The notes below the pieces were generated by a model. The model saw nothing but the letters and a program-made list of their open reading frames with translations. It was not told the DNA's origin and did no database searches. A program made the translations under genes and the position numbers. A DNA stretch of 64,000 bases from Pseudanabaena sp. PCC 6802 (lineage in GTDB: Bacteria > Cyanobacteriota > Cyanobacteriia > Pseudanabaenales > Pseudanabaenaceae), in NCBI RefSeq assembly GCF_000332175.1, contig NZ_KB235914.1, forward strand, positions 503,966 to 567,965. Reading direction: 5' to 3'. Of this stretch, positions 9,198 through 18,413 are shown piece after piece; position 1 is the stretch's first letter, and every line of letters begins with the position of its first letter.

Positions 9198-9202
9198 GAG
9201 CG

Positions 9203-11527
9203 CTATGGCGTAATTACGAACCCATCTGAAACGCTCTCTATACCCACTCGTAGGAAAGTCAGATCTGTGACATCGGATGGTACGGGAAGCGAGCGATCGG
9301 CTAACTTCTCTTGTCTAAGCGGTGCTAACATCGAATACAACCAGCCTGGATCGATTGTGCCTTGATTGGTATACTGTTGCCCTTTACCGCTTGTCGTAGT
9401 CCAATTTTGGAGAAATGACACTTTTCCATCGGTTGCTGAGTCAGAGAATTCCGAGGAGAAGCTATCTTGTTTGCCAAAAATTGAGTTCAGCAGTAATACA
9501 TTCATGTCAGGGTTACTGCCCTTTGTCTGAATGGATGCACCATTGAAGGCAATGCCATTAATGGTAACCTGCCCCGAAAACCCATCGATCGCAATAACCG
9601 GCGTGTCACCAGCACCATGGGCAAAATACTGTTGACGCATGTTGTCGAGCGTAATGTTGCCACTGTTATTACTCGATAGCTGGAGCATGGGAGTTCTCGT
9701 TTTGCCATTTTCGTACCAGGAATCCCGCACTATGAGCCGTCCACCATCATTTACCTGAAAAGATGGCCCCACCCCTACAGAACCACTAGTGCCTCCGAAG
9801 AGATTTACCCGCGCTGTAGTTAACTGTCCTGACTTTGTCTTTGCACCTCCTATAACGCGGATCCCTTTGTCCCCACCAAATTGGTGGTTGATGGCATCAA
9901 CAGTGGTGTAGTCAAGACCTTTAACGCGCAGACCTGCGCCAGTGTTAGCAAAGGCACTGGTTTGGGTTTGGTTCAAGAAAATGCGCCCGCCAGGTCGATC
10001 GACACCCTGGATCGCTATTCCTGGCACCTGCTTATTTGAGTCGCCAAATATAAAAATATCCTGGACAACGGCATGGGATGGCCCCTGTATTGACAATATT
10101 GGCCCAGTCTGCGTACCGCGCCACGACAATCTTGAGACTCCGCTAAAAGCTAGATATCCCACGTCACCAACTAACCTGAGATCGCTGCCCGCAGGAATTG
10201 AGATTGTCGAAGAGACAGCATAGTTACCTGCCCGGAGGTGTACGATTGGGCGCTGACCCGAGTAATCTCGCACTGCTCTGTCGATCGCAGCTTGTATGCT
10301 TTCTCCTGTCAGGGCATCGACCTCAATTACAGGAGCCGTTGCGCGTTCTGGCGTGGGGGGAAGCACTGGCTGGGAAGCTTGGATTGCAGATCTATCTCTA
10401 ACAGAAGTGTCGAGATCGAGAAAACGATTGTATGTCGAATCGATTTTAATAGGGTGTTTAACCGAAAAGGAGTTGCCAACAGCAACGACATTGCCCGGCA
10501 CAAATCCGCCGAAAGTAACCGCTGGCTTTGAATTTCCCGCACTATTTCGGATTCTATTGTCGAGCAACGTGACGGGGCCGGGTGTCTTAATCTGAATTGC
10601 CGTATCTGTAGCGTCCAGGATCGTATTGTTTTGAATTGTAGCAATCTGTCCAGATGAGGTGGGGCCACCTGTCTGATAGAAGTAGGGCGATCCGACAGAG
10701 TAGTTGTTGCGCAGACCGATATAGAAGTTATCTCGCGCCCAAATATCTCCACTGGTAGAATTTTTGAAGACTGAGTTCGAGACATGGAAAACGCCGATTT
10801 CTCCTCTAATGCCATTATTGTTGCGATCGAACAGAGAATCGCGAATCCACCAATCAACTGTATTCCAGTCATTCAACAAAATGCCAGTTGAATTCCCAAC
10901 GAACTTGCTGCGGTTGATAGCAACTTCAGCAGCAGTGTCCTGATGACCGTCACTAGTTGGATATTTCCCTCCACGTACCCCAACTTGCAGATTTTTGAAT
11001 ACGTTGTCTGAGATATCGAATGTAGTTGGGAAATTTTTAGTTTTCCCATCCCAGCGTATCCATAACCCATTGCCAGCAGTATTGTTACCGTCGAAGGTCA
11101 CGCGCTGAACCCTGGTATAGGCTGTATTTTGGAACCGCAGCATCGTTCCGCCAGGTGCCCCAGCCCAACGCAAGTTTACCAGATCCGGAGACTCGCCCAC
11201 GATCGCAACATTACGAACTTTAGAAAGGTCGAGCTGATTAGTTATCTTATACGTGCCGGCGGGAAGATAGAGGACGCTAGACTTGCCCGTTTTGCCAAGG
11301 TCGTTCAATGCAGCTTGTAGTGCCTGCGTGTCATCGCTCTTGCCGTCGCCTACCGCACCGTAACGAGTCTTGAGATTAGCCCAACTCGGGAATGGCCCCA
11401 TAAACTCTTCCATGAACGATCTTCCCCCAGATGTAAAATGCGAGACAGCCGAAACAGGTAGCAAGTGGACGCGATCGAATGCCACTATGCTAAAAAATAC
11501 AAGTAAAAATGTAAAGATATACCTCAC
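9203..11527 (-). CDS. Secreted tandem pectin-lyase-fold protein (Pectate_lyase_3 type)
   Basis: 774 residues starting with a signal peptide (MRYIFTFLLVFFSIVAFDRV). The mature part has two right-handed beta-helix units. The first opens with TRYGAVGDGKSDDTQALQAAL (about residues 54-74), the classic Pectate_lyase_3/GH55 start, with LYLPAGTYKI after it. The second begins near residue 400 with ESIQAAIDRAVRDYSGQRPIVHLRAGNY. Such proteins cleave, epimerise or simply bind polysaccharides outside the membrane. In a polysaccharide locus it may trim or edit the polymer during export. No catalytic residue can be assigned with certainty by eye. It is divergent in strand from the biosynthetic genes and followed by no coupled gene. 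Confidence 0.82.
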   Translation of the reverse strand: MRYIFTFLLVFFSIVAFDRVHLLPVSAVSHFTSGGRSFMEEFMGPFPSWANLKTRYGAVGDGKSDDTQALQAALNDLGKTGKSSVLYLPAGTYKITNQLDLSKVRNVAIVGESPDLVNLRWAGAPGGTMLRFQNTAYTRVQRVTFDGNNTAGNGLWIRWDGKTKNFPTTFDISDNVFKNLQVGVRGGKYPTSDGHQDTAAEVAINRSKFVGNSTGILLNDWNTVDWWIRDSLFDRNNNGIRGEIGVFHVSNSVFKNSTSGDIWARDNFYIGLRNNYSVGSPYFYQTGGPTSSGQIATIQNNTILDATDTAIQIKTPGPVTLLDNRIRNSAGNSKPAVTFGGFVPGNVVAVGNSFSVKHPIKIDSTYNRFLDLDTSVRDRSAIQASQPVLPPTPERATAPVIEVDALTGESIQAAIDRAVRDYSGQRPIVHLRAGNYAVSSTISIPAGSDLRLVGDVGYLAFSGVSRLSWRGTQTGPILSIQGPSHAVVQDIFIFGDSNKQVPGIAIQGVDRPGGRIFLNQTQTSAFANTGAGLRVKGLDYTTVDAINHQFGGDKGIRVIGGAKTKSGQLTTARVNLFGGTSGSVGVGPSFQVNDGGRLIVRDSWYENGKTRTPMLQLSSNNSGNITLDNMRQQYFAHGAGDTPVIAIDGFSGQVTINGIAFNGASIQTKGSNPDMNVLLLNSIFGKQDSFSSEFSDSATDGKVSFLQNWTTTSGKGQQYTNQGTIDPGWLYSMLAPLRQEKLADRSLPVPSDVTDLTFLRVGIESVSDGFVITP

Positions 11528-11585
11528 GCTCTTATCTTCTCGGATCGATTCCTGCTAAACGGCTATCTCTCAAATCTTTGCAAGA

Positions 11586-12923
11586 CTATCGAGAGAATAT
11601 GGTACTTGATTTTGAGTTGATTTCAAGACCAAGCGCTCGTAGATATAAAGGCAAAATCTTCTCTAGAGTAAAACGCCTTTCGCAGAAAAGTCGAGCATTC
11701 TTTCCTAAACATTCAGCTTTACGGCGATCGCGAGCCAGGCGTTCGATGTAGTCAGCTAGACCCTGAGCATCGCCGTTAGCAAAGTAGTTTCCACAATTTC
11801 CCTCATCGATTAAATCCCTGAGATAGCAACCTTCAGGGCAAATGACAGCAACTGGTCTTCCTGCCGCCAGGATTCCATAGAGTTTAGAGGGAGCTACTAC
11901 TGCATCCATGCTGGGTTTGAGACTAACTAAAGATAGGTCGCCAGCCGATAACGAATAAGGTAGAATTTCTCTATCTTGATACGGTAGCTGCATGGCGTTG
12001 GGTAATAATCCCGCATGAATTGCTTCCCGCACTCTCAAGCTACCAGCCCCATTACCAATAAACAGAAACTTGATGTCAGGATTGTTTCTCAGCAAACGGG
12101 CGCACTGAATTATAGTTTCTTCATCGTGACAGCGACCGAGATTGCCAGAATACAGAACCGTGAAAAATCGATCCATCCCGTATTGCTTGACAAAAAAATT
12201 CTTCTCCTTGGCTATGGGTCTAATAAACTTAACATCTGCCCAAGAGTGAATTACGTGAATTTTGTCTTCGAGACTAGAATCTTTTTCGAGCACTAGTTGC
12301 TTCATTGCCTCGCTTAAGACGATTAAAGACTGCGAGCGCTGCCATACTATACGGTTTACAGCATCCCACATCTTTACAATCCAGCGATCTGGATTGACCA
12401 CTCCTAATCTCACGGCGACATCAGGGTAGATATCGTAGATTAAACAGGTATAGGAATGCCCAAACAGCCTATTGTACAGCCAGCCTACCAAAGATAAAAA
12501 AGGAGGTGCCGAAGTAATTAATAAGTGCGAACCTCTTGCTGCTTTATTTCTCAGTCTGATGGCAGCGCGCGCGCAAAAGATAATGCCGTTAATCAATTTT
12601 CCTCTAATGCGCTTCGGTAAAATCCTGGACGCTCCTGTTCGCCTCACCTGAACTCCATCTACGAATTCTTCCTTTGGGGCATCTATTTGACTAAAGGCAT
12701 AACCGGGCTTACCCGTATATACCTGAACGGGCTGACCTTGATTGACTAAAGCAACTGCTAGCTCCTCGATCAATTGACCGGTAGCAGCGTAATCTGGCGG
12801 ATAAAACTGGGTTAGGATGGTTATCTTTTGTTTTGTAGTATCCTTCTGTTTAATTTGTTTTGGCGGAACATCGATTACTGGCGAAAGCACCCTATTGGAA
12901 AATGACATCAGAAGGTTAAACAT
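11586..12923 (-). CDS. WcaI-like GT4 glycosyltransferase
   Basis: 445 residues. After a 28-residue tail the GT-B fold begins with KITILTQFYPPDYAATGQLIEELA, the signature of the colanic-acid WcaI group. HLLITSAPPFLSLVGWLYNR and CLIYDIYPDVAVRLGVV are also WcaI-like. The donor domain has VLYSGNLGRCHDEETIIQCARLL and a VVAPSKLYGILAAGRPVAVIC segment instead of the plain E-x7-E, as is usual for this subfamily. It probably transfers fucose or another sugar to the lipid-linked unit. It reads away from the kinase gene, separated from it by 615 bp that hold a family A repeat. Confidence 0.85.
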   Translation of the reverse strand: MFNLLMSFSNRVLSPVIDVPPKQIKQKDTTKQKITILTQFYPPDYAATGQLIEELAVALVNQGQPVQVYTGKPGYAFSQIDAPKEEFVDGVQVRRTGASRILPKRIRGKLINGIIFCARAAIRLRNKAARGSHLLITSAPPFLSLVGWLYNRLFGHSYTCLIYDIYPDVAVRLGVVNPDRWIVKMWDAVNRIVWQRSQSLIVLSEAMKQLVLEKDSSLEDKIHVIHSWADVKFIRPIAKEKNFFVKQYGMDRFFTVLYSGNLGRCHDEETIIQCARLLRNNPDIKFLFIGNGAGSLRVREAIHAGLLPNAMQLPYQDREILPYSLSAGDLSLVSLKPSMDAVVAPSKLYGILAAGRPVAVICPEGCYLRDLIDEGNCGNYFANGDAQGLADYIERLARDRRKAECLGKNARLFCERRFTLEKILPLYLRALGLEINSKSSTIFSR

Positions 12924-13538
12924 ACACCCACCACACGCTGAGAGAGCATTACTTTGCGTTAGATATCTAACACATTTTGTTCGATTTTCAACATTCAGGA
13001 TTCAAGACCGACGATCCGCAAACGCAGAAACAATAATTTAAACTGTTGCATATAGCATCCAGATCCACTTTTGATGTGGGGATTTGCAGTAAATCACAGC
13101 GGTTTTTTCTATAGGACTTAAACAATAACTCATTTGTTCCACATAAATTTATCAAAAAACACAATATTGTGAATTATTTGACTCATGCTATAGCGGTTTT
13201 CAGATGAAAACGAGAAGGGGGTTTGGGGGCGTTGCCCCCAAGAAGGGGTGGAACCCCTTCACCCCGTCAATAAAACCTGTTCTCAATTGAAAAACGCTAT
13301 ATGCAAAGAAAAAAATAATTACGCTTGAGATTTTGGCCTCTTGTAGCAGCAGGACAAGTTAGAGGTAAAGCTACGTAGTAGCTAAAGTAAAAGGGGGTAA
13401 CTGAACAGAATTTGGTATTAAAGAGATAATAGCGTCTCTATTGTAACTAGATCGTATCCGTTCTCACAAATGTTACACAAAAATCGAATTTCTGTTGCCA
13501 AATTAACTCTCCCTTCGATCGGTTGAAGTTATCGCAGC
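12924..13538. other. Intergenic region, 615 bp
   Basis: AT-rich sequence between two minus-strand genes. It holds one family A element (13189-13301). The right part contains the 3' flank of the kinase gene, with AGAGATAATAGCGTCTCT (13423-13440) able to form a small hairpin, a possible terminator for the kinase. No gene is seen. Confidence 0.6.
13189..13301. repeat. MITE-like element, family A copy 3 (short form, reversed)
   Basis: 113 bp from TATAGCG to CGCTATA, opposite orientation to copies 1 and 2. Core stem GGGGGCGTTGCCCCC, followed by the second stem AAGGGGTGGAACCCCTT. Flanked by TA on both sides. Confidence 0.87.
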
Positions 13539-15683
13539 TTATGATGGCTTAAGTCTTTTGAGTTTTTTGCTGCTTTCTGTAGGTGCATAGTGGCGATATT
13601 TGTAGTAAACTCTGGGGGTTGCTCCGTTGGCAACCAGTCCTAACACGTTGATGTCTGACTTGTCTAAAAGTTTTTTGGCAACGCTCGCATCAGGAGAACT
13701 GAGTAACTCTGGTCTGGCCACAATTAATACACCATCAGCTTGCTTGCTTAACACCATGGCATCTGCTACTGGTAATAGAGGTGGTGTATCGAGAATTACA
13801 TAATCGTAGATATCGGCCCATTTTTCCATTAGAGCAGACATGCGTTGAGATTTTAGTAGTGATAATGATAGCGTGTTAGAGGGTAGCTTACCTGCTAATA
13901 ATAGATTTAAATTAGGTATTACAGTGTGGATTACGGACCCCTCAGGTGTTTGTCCCGCTAATAAATCGGTTAATCCTAACCCGTGCGGTATATCCCAAAT
14001 TGCATGTTGAGAAGGATGCCGCATATCCGTATCTATAAGTAAAACGTGTTTTCCTAACTGCGCTGCGATCGCTGCTAGGTTTGCTGAAACCGTCGATTTG
14101 CCTTCTGAGGGAACTGAGCTAGTAATTAATATGACCTTTAAAGGACAATTCGCGTTCAGGAATTCTAACTTTGTTTGCAGCATGCGATACGTCTCGCTAA
14201 TTTGGGAACCAGGCTCAGCGCATACGATCGCATCTTGCCTACCCACCCATTTCCTGCCAAATTTAGGGAGAACGCCGAGTAAGGGATAACTATCAAACGC
14301 GCGTTCTAAATCGTCTGTAGTTCTAAGTAGGGTATCCATACTTTGCAAGGCAATTGCTGTAGCGATCGCTACAGCCAATCCCAGCAATCCACTCATCATC
14401 AGATTACTTTTGAGCTTGGAGGCGATCGGTTGAGTAGGCTCGACCGCTGACGAGAGTACGCGCGCGTTACTAACCTTCTGATTCTCTACTAACTGCACTT
14501 CTTGCAGTCTTTTTAACAGGCTTTCATAGGTAATGCGATTGACTGCAATCTTGCGTTCCAGGGATTGCTGTTCTTGTTCTAGTTTAGGTATGACCCGCAA
14601 GCGATCGCTGTACGTATTAAGCGACCGTTCCAGAGTGTCTAACTGTTGCTGGAGGCCGCTGCGATTGATTTCAGATTTGACTAGATCGGACATCAGAGCA
14701 AGATCTAGCCCGCCGACTTGTAAATCTTTAGAATTTATAGATTTACCACCGCCAATCACTTCAGCAACTCGCTGCTGCAGCAGGGTTTGCAAAGTAGTTT
14801 GTTGGCGTTTTAGCCTTTTGATAATAGGATGGCCGTCACTATACTGTGTGCTTTGGACTGCTAATTGCTGTTCGACTTTTTGGAGTTCGGCAAAAGTTTG
14901 CTTTACTGGTTCCGATGCGCTCAGCGTGCTGAGGAGAGTAGCCTGGTTGGTACTGATTCCCAGTCGCGATCGCATAGCTCTTATAGATGCTTCCAGATTA
15001 GAGATCTGAGCCTTGAGGTCTGTAATTTGTTTGTCTGTTCCTATGACTACTCCGATCGAGGACGAAGACTCTTGGGCTAGCGCGGTTACCCTATTTTTTT
15101 CCTTAAACCTACGCAGGGCAAGTTCGGAATCTACTAAATCCTTTTCGACGTTGGGTAGCTGAGACAAAATAAACTTCCTGGCCGTAACAGACTCTGCCTG
15201 GTTTGCTTGCAAATCGTTGGCAATGTAACTCTTCATCAACGCATTGACCACCTCAGCAGGTTCTTTGGGGTTTTCGCTTTGATATGAAACTTTTAAAATA
15301 TTCGTGTCAGGGCTGGGAATTACACTCAACCCATCCGTAATGTCAATGTCCTTAAATGCGGGGTCGAGCGACTTGACCGCCAGCTCTACTACGGGGGCAG
15401 ACAGGATAACCCGAGCTTCGGTTTGTAAATTTGTCTGTTTTTTTTCCTCATCGCCGATCCCTGTCAATCGCGCCGCTCTATCTACTTTAAAAATTAGCTC
15501 GCCACTGGCTTCATACAAAGGCTTTTGCCGAGATGCTAAATATGCTGAAATGCCAAAGACACCAACAAAAACAATAGTTGCAGGTAGCCATTGACGGCGT
15601 AGAGTCGTTAATAGACCGATCAGAGGATTGCTATCTTCCTGTTGACGGATCTTTTGAGGGACGTTCAGTTCAAGGAGATTCAT
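13539..15683 (-). CDS. Wzc-like polysaccharide co-polymerase with tyrosine-kinase domain
   Basis: 714 residues. The N-terminal Wzz domain has TM1 (WLPATIVFVGVFGISAYL, about 32-49), a long periplasmic coiled-coil region and TM2 near residue 430. The cytoplasmic BY-kinase domain follows: Walker A SSVPSEGKST (about 520-530), Walker A' VLLIDTDMRHP, and Walker B VILDTPPLLPVADA. The C-terminal tail has a tyrosine cluster (YYKYRHY) before a basic end, the expected autophosphorylation site. These proteins control chain length and export through Wza/Wzx/Wzy; phosphorylation of the tail switches oligomer state. No Wza or phosphatase gene is in view. It is transcribed toward the WcaI-like gene. Confidence 0.9.
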   Translation of the reverse strand: MNLLELNVPQKIRQQEDSNPLIGLLTTLRRQWLPATIVFVGVFGISAYLASRQKPLYEASGELIFKVDRAARLTGIGDEEKKQTNLQTEARVILSAPVVELAVKSLDPAFKDIDITDGLSVIPSPDTNILKVSYQSENPKEPAEVVNALMKSYIANDLQANQAESVTARKFILSQLPNVEKDLVDSELALRRFKEKNRVTALAQESSSSIGVVIGTDKQITDLKAQISNLEASIRAMRSRLGISTNQATLLSTLSASEPVKQTFAELQKVEQQLAVQSTQYSDGHPIIKRLKRQQTTLQTLLQQRVAEVIGGGKSINSKDLQVGGLDLALMSDLVKSEINRSGLQQQLDTLERSLNTYSDRLRVIPKLEQEQQSLERKIAVNRITYESLLKRLQEVQLVENQKVSNARVLSSAVEPTQPIASKLKSNLMMSGLLGLAVAIATAIALQSMDTLLRTTDDLERAFDSYPLLGVLPKFGRKWVGRQDAIVCAEPGSQISETYRMLQTKLEFLNANCPLKVILITSSVPSEGKSTVSANLAAIAAQLGKHVLLIDTDMRHPSQHAIWDIPHGLGLTDLLAGQTPEGSVIHTVIPNLNLLLAGKLPSNTLSLSLLKSQRMSALMEKWADIYDYVILDTPPLLPVADAMVLSKQADGVLIVARPELLSSPDASVAKKLLDKSDINVLGLVANGATPRVYYKYRHYAPTESSKKLKRLKPS

Positions 15684-15934
15684 AGGTTAGCATGCGAAAA
15701 CAGCCGTTACGTAAAGTGCTCGAGCAGCTAACAGATCGACCTCAGGTGCCAAGCGACCTGTTGAAGCTTTGGGGGAGCTAATATGATGTGACCTTATACT
15801 CCGCTTGAAGTTCCACAACCTGCCTCCAGATAAGCATTTACATTTCGCTTAATCTATATCCTGACAATAGATCGTCAATAACTAACCCAATGAATATACT
15901 CCTACAATTAATTCATGACAAGTAACGATCTAAC

Positions 15935-16032
15935 TGTAGCCGTAGACAGATCTGTTAGGACAGGGGGTGTGGGGGCTGCGCCCCCACGCAGGGTTTTCCC
16001 CCCTGCACCCCGTCCTAAGCCTATTGGCTATA
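15935..16032. repeat. MITE-like element, family B copy 1
   Basis: About 98 bp. Left end TGTAGCCGTAGACAG, right end GTCCTAAGCCTATTGGCTAT; the inner 10-base arms CTGTTAGGAC / GTCCTAAG frame a double hairpin with GGGGGCTGCGCCCCC. The second copy is at 28268. Confidence 0.8.
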
Positions 16033-16046
16033 GCTATATTTGTGGA

Positions 16047-16127
16047 TATGGCAATCCGAAATGATTTGTGCAAGTCAGCGATTGGCGGTCGGCGCAGAAA
16101 TTTTACAACTCAGATAGGAGTGCTAGA
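16047..16127. repeat. MITE-like element, family D copy 2
   Basis: 81 bp related to 464-544, with 28 identical bases at 16098-16125. The right end is altered (TGCTAGA rather than TGCTATA), so this copy is probably decayed. It carries the same AGGAG, but no gene start follows on the plus strand. Confidence 0.7.
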
Positions 16128-16159
16128 GTAAACCCTTTATTTGTAGCGGTAAAGTCATA

Positions 16160-16513
16160 CTAAGACCCCAGTTTAAAGGCCTCAAGACACATGCCATACA
16201 GTACGCCTATCTTGAGGCAATTTAGCATAGTTGATGGTAGCGATCGCTTTGCCAGACTACCATCGGGTAAAACCTGCCGACTGGGGCTGTAGACAAAATG
16301 ACTGATTAGCTCGGACAGTATGACGATCAGACCAGCGGTGAAAGTATCCCAGTCCGATCTAGCTCCAAAGGAAGTGGTGAAGATCGATGCTAACAGGAAG
16401 CCAAACAGCAGACTAATGACGGATAAAGACGTTCGCCGCCAGGGATTGCCGAGCCACCGTGCTAGGCGAGCCTGGCTGACATTAACAAGGGTGTTGAGGC
16501 GAGTGTTTTGCAC
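16160..16513 (-). CDS. ycf20: Ycf20 / DUF565 membrane protein
   Basis: 117 residues, the usual size. It begins MQNTRLNTLVNVSQARLARW and has LGNPWRRTSLSVISLLFGFLLASI, the family hallmark NPWRR directly before the first transmembrane helix. A second hydrophobic stretch follows (FTAGLIVILSELISHFVY), then a third near the C-terminus. Ycf20 is kept in cyanobacteria and many plastids; plant homologues affect non-photochemical quenching, but its biochemical role is not settled. It stands alone, with repeats on both sides. Confidence 0.85.
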   Translation of the reverse strand: MQNTRLNTLVNVSQARLARWLGNPWRRTSLSVISLLFGFLLASIFTTSFGARSDWDTFTAGLIVILSELISHFVYSPSRQVLPDGSLAKRSLPSTMLNCLKIGVLYGMCLEAFKLGS

Positions 16514-16558
16514 GACTTGGAATATGAAATGTACGGTTCCGTAGTTTAAATATGGTTT

Positions 16559-16735
16559 TATAGCGATCCTAAATCATTTACGAACGGGGTGCAGGGGTGA
16601 AACCCCTGCGTGGGGGCGCAGCCCCCACACCCCCTTTTTCACAAATCACGTACGAACGGGGTGCAGGGGTGAAACCCCTGCGTGGGGGCGCAGCCCCCAC
16701 ACCCCCTTTTTCACAAATCATTTGTGATTGCTATA
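16559..16735. repeat. MITE-like element, family C, with an internal 72-bp tandem duplication
   Basis: Ends TATAGCGATCCTAAATC and GATTTGTGATTGCTATA-like form imperfect inverted ends. Inside are two near-identical 72-bp units (16579-16650 and 16651-16722), each with a GCAGGGGTGAAACCCCTGC hairpin and a TGGGGGCGCAGCCCCCA hairpin. The right end resembles the left end of family D. Confidence 0.8.
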
Positions 16736-16773
16736 TATTCTAGGGAACAAGTCTTTTATAGCAAATCTGCAGC

Positions 16774-16877
16774 AATTATCCCTATATTGCCTGGCGACTG
16801 GAAGTCGCGGCTACACAAACAAAGTCTGCCTGCGCAGACTCTGCGAAAGGGGGTTAACAAACCAGGATTTGGTATTA
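16774..16877. repeat. Dispersed repeat, family E copy 1
   Basis: About 104 bp starting AATTATCCCTATATTGCC and ending GGATTTGGTATTA. The same sequence with a few differences lies inverted at 21213-21316. It contains the palindromic AGTCTGCCTGCGCAGACT. Confidence 0.8.
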
Positions 16878-16971
16878 GTTCTAGCGTAATGCAAGAGCAG
16901 TTTTGCTAGCTTACAAGATTTAAAGTAAGACTGAAATAGTTTGTTAGTTTGGTCAAATTGAGGAATAAAAC

Positions 16972-18408
16972 ATGGTTTATTCAGGACTGACAGTGACTCC
17001 AGGTAGCTGGAGTACTGTCACCAGTCTTTTTAGTCACAGTCATCCCTTATTTCTGAGCGCGATCGCCCAAGCTTCGGAGCCAGCAGAACCAGATAGCTCC
17101 TTTGTCTTAGCTGCTGTAATGCTGAGTCTAGTGGTTGTCTACCTGGCCAGTAAGGTAGGTGGCGAGCTATCTAACCGTCTGGGTTTTCCGCCAGTGTTGG
17201 GCGAGTTGGTTGGTGGAGTGCTGGTTGGTGTTTCTGCCCTACATCTGTTGGTGTTCCCGGATACGGGGGTGGATGGCTCTAGTTCGCTGATTATGCAAAT
17301 TCTGCTATCTACCGATGGTTTGAGTCCTGAAGCTGTCAACCCCACTTTTAAGGCTACGGGCGAGGTCATATCCGTACTGTCCGATTTGGGTGTAATTATT
17401 CTGCTGTTTGAAATTGGGCTGGAATCAAACTTGAACGAACTGATGAAGGTTGGCATCCAGGCGATTCTAGTAGCGGTGGTGGGGGTGACGGTGCCTTTTG
17501 TGGCTGGTACCGCTGGTGCGATGCTGATTTTTGGCGTACCTGCCATACCAGCAATTTTTGCGGGGGCGGCGCTCACGGCAACTAGTATTGGCATTACTTC
17601 TAAGGTGCTGTCCGAGTTAAACCAACTTACGTCTAAGGAAGGGCAGATTATTCTAGGTGCGGCGATCGCCGACGATATTATTGGCATTGTCATCCTGGCC
17701 GTAGTGGCGAGTCTGGCTAAGACTGGACGGGTGGATGTTGGTAATGCGATTTATTTAATCGTCAGTTCCGTGTTATTTATTGTGGGCACCCTCCTCCTGG
17801 GCAAGTTAGTAAATACTGTCTTTATCGCCCTTTCTGAGAGACTAAAAACACGCGGAGCTTTGGTAGTTCCGGCAATGATTTTTGCTTTGATCCTGTCCTA
17901 TATTGGTGCTGCCGTGCACCTGGAGGCAATTTTAGGGGCATTTGCAGCGGGATTGTTACTGGACGAAACCAAGGAACGCGAGGAGTTAGAGGAATTAATT
18001 AAACCTGTAGCCGATCTGGTCGTACCGATTTTCTTCGTCTCAGTGGGAGCTAGAACCGATATTGGCGTGCTGAATCCAGCCATTTCAGCTAACCGTGAGG
18101 GTTTGGTAATTGCCATCTTCCTGATTACGGTGGCGATCGTGGGGAAAGTCGTCACTGGTTTAGCCGTATTCGGTCAACCGGGAATTAACCGCCTGGCGAT
18201 CGGCGTGGGCATGATTCCCCGAGGTGAGGTGGGGTTGGTATTTGCAGGTGTCGGTACCGCCAGCGGCATTATTTCCGATGCGCTCAATGCCGCTATTATC
18301 ATGATGGTGATTTTGACCACGTTCTTAGCCCCGCCGCTATTGCGGTTCACTTTCCCGGAGCCGCAATCCGAGCCGGTACAGGATGAGGGTACACCGGCCC
18401 AAACCTGA
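16972..18408 (+). CDS. CPA2-family Na+(K+)/H+ antiporter, NhaS3-like
   Basis: 478 residues with about 12-13 transmembrane helices. The Na_H_Exchanger domain spans from about residue 45 to the C-terminus: LVVVYLASKVGGELSNRLGFPPVLGELVGGVLVG at the start, SDLGVIILLFEIGLESNL, then ALTATSIGITSKVL and GAAIADDIIGIVILAVV, where the paired aspartates are the ion-binding site. The first about 40 residues are a variable leader with a hydrophobic stretch. The family includes cyanobacterial NhaS3, an essential antiporter placed in the thylakoid membrane; orthology is likely but not proven here. It ends 5 bp before the next gene, so the two probably form an operon. Confidence 0.87.
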   Translation: MVYSGLTVTPGSWSTVTSLFSHSHPLFLSAIAQASEPAEPDSSFVLAAVMLSLVVVYLASKVGGELSNRLGFPPVLGELVGGVLVGVSALHLLVFPDTGVDGSSSLIMQILLSTDGLSPEAVNPTFKATGEVISVLSDLGVIILLFEIGLESNLNELMKVGIQAILVAVVGVTVPFVAGTAGAMLIFGVPAIPAIFAGAALTATSIGITSKVLSELNQLTSKEGQIILGAAIADDIIGIVILAVVASLAKTGRVDVGNAIYLIVSSVLFIVGTLLLGKLVNTVFIALSERLKTRGALVVPAMIFALILSYIGAAVHLEAILGAFAAGLLLDETKEREELEELIKPVADLVVPIFFVSVGARTDIGVLNPAISANREGLVIAIFLITVAIVGKVVTGLAVFGQPGINRLAIGVGMIPRGEVGLVFAGVGTASGIISDALNAAIIMMVILTTFLAPPLLRFTFPEPQSEPVQDEGTPAQT

Positions 18409-18413
18409 GTATC

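Larger units (their letters stand above)
15684..16159. other. Intergenic region, 476 bp, with two repeats
   Basis: Upstream of the kinase gene and downstream of ycf20 (both minus strand). It contains a family B element and a family D element, separated by 14 bp. The 250 bp next to the kinase start are AT-rich and must hold its promoter; no box stands out. Confidence 0.6.
16514..16971. other. Intergenic region, 458 bp, mostly repeats
   Basis: Divergent region between ycf20 (minus) and the antiporter gene (plus). Over half is repeat: family C at 16559-16735 and a family E copy at 16774-16877. Only 16878-16971 remains as unique leader for the antiporter. Confidence 0.65.

Noticed and set aside
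10327-10872. 181-codon open frame on the minus strand inside the beta-helix gene
   Set aside because: It is a shifted frame of the 774-residue secreted protein, with low-complexity composition.
13306-13538. Possible small RNA or promoter before the kinase stop
   Set aside because: Only AT-rich sequence with a weak hairpin; nothing that can be supported.
14533-15009. 158-codon plus-strand frame in the kinase gene
   Set aside because: Antisense shadow rich in Ser, Cys and Arg, as expected opposite a coding region.
17139-17693. 184-codon minus-strand frame in the antiporter gene
   Set aside because: Antisense shadow; the antiporter frame has clear transmembrane helices and family motifs.
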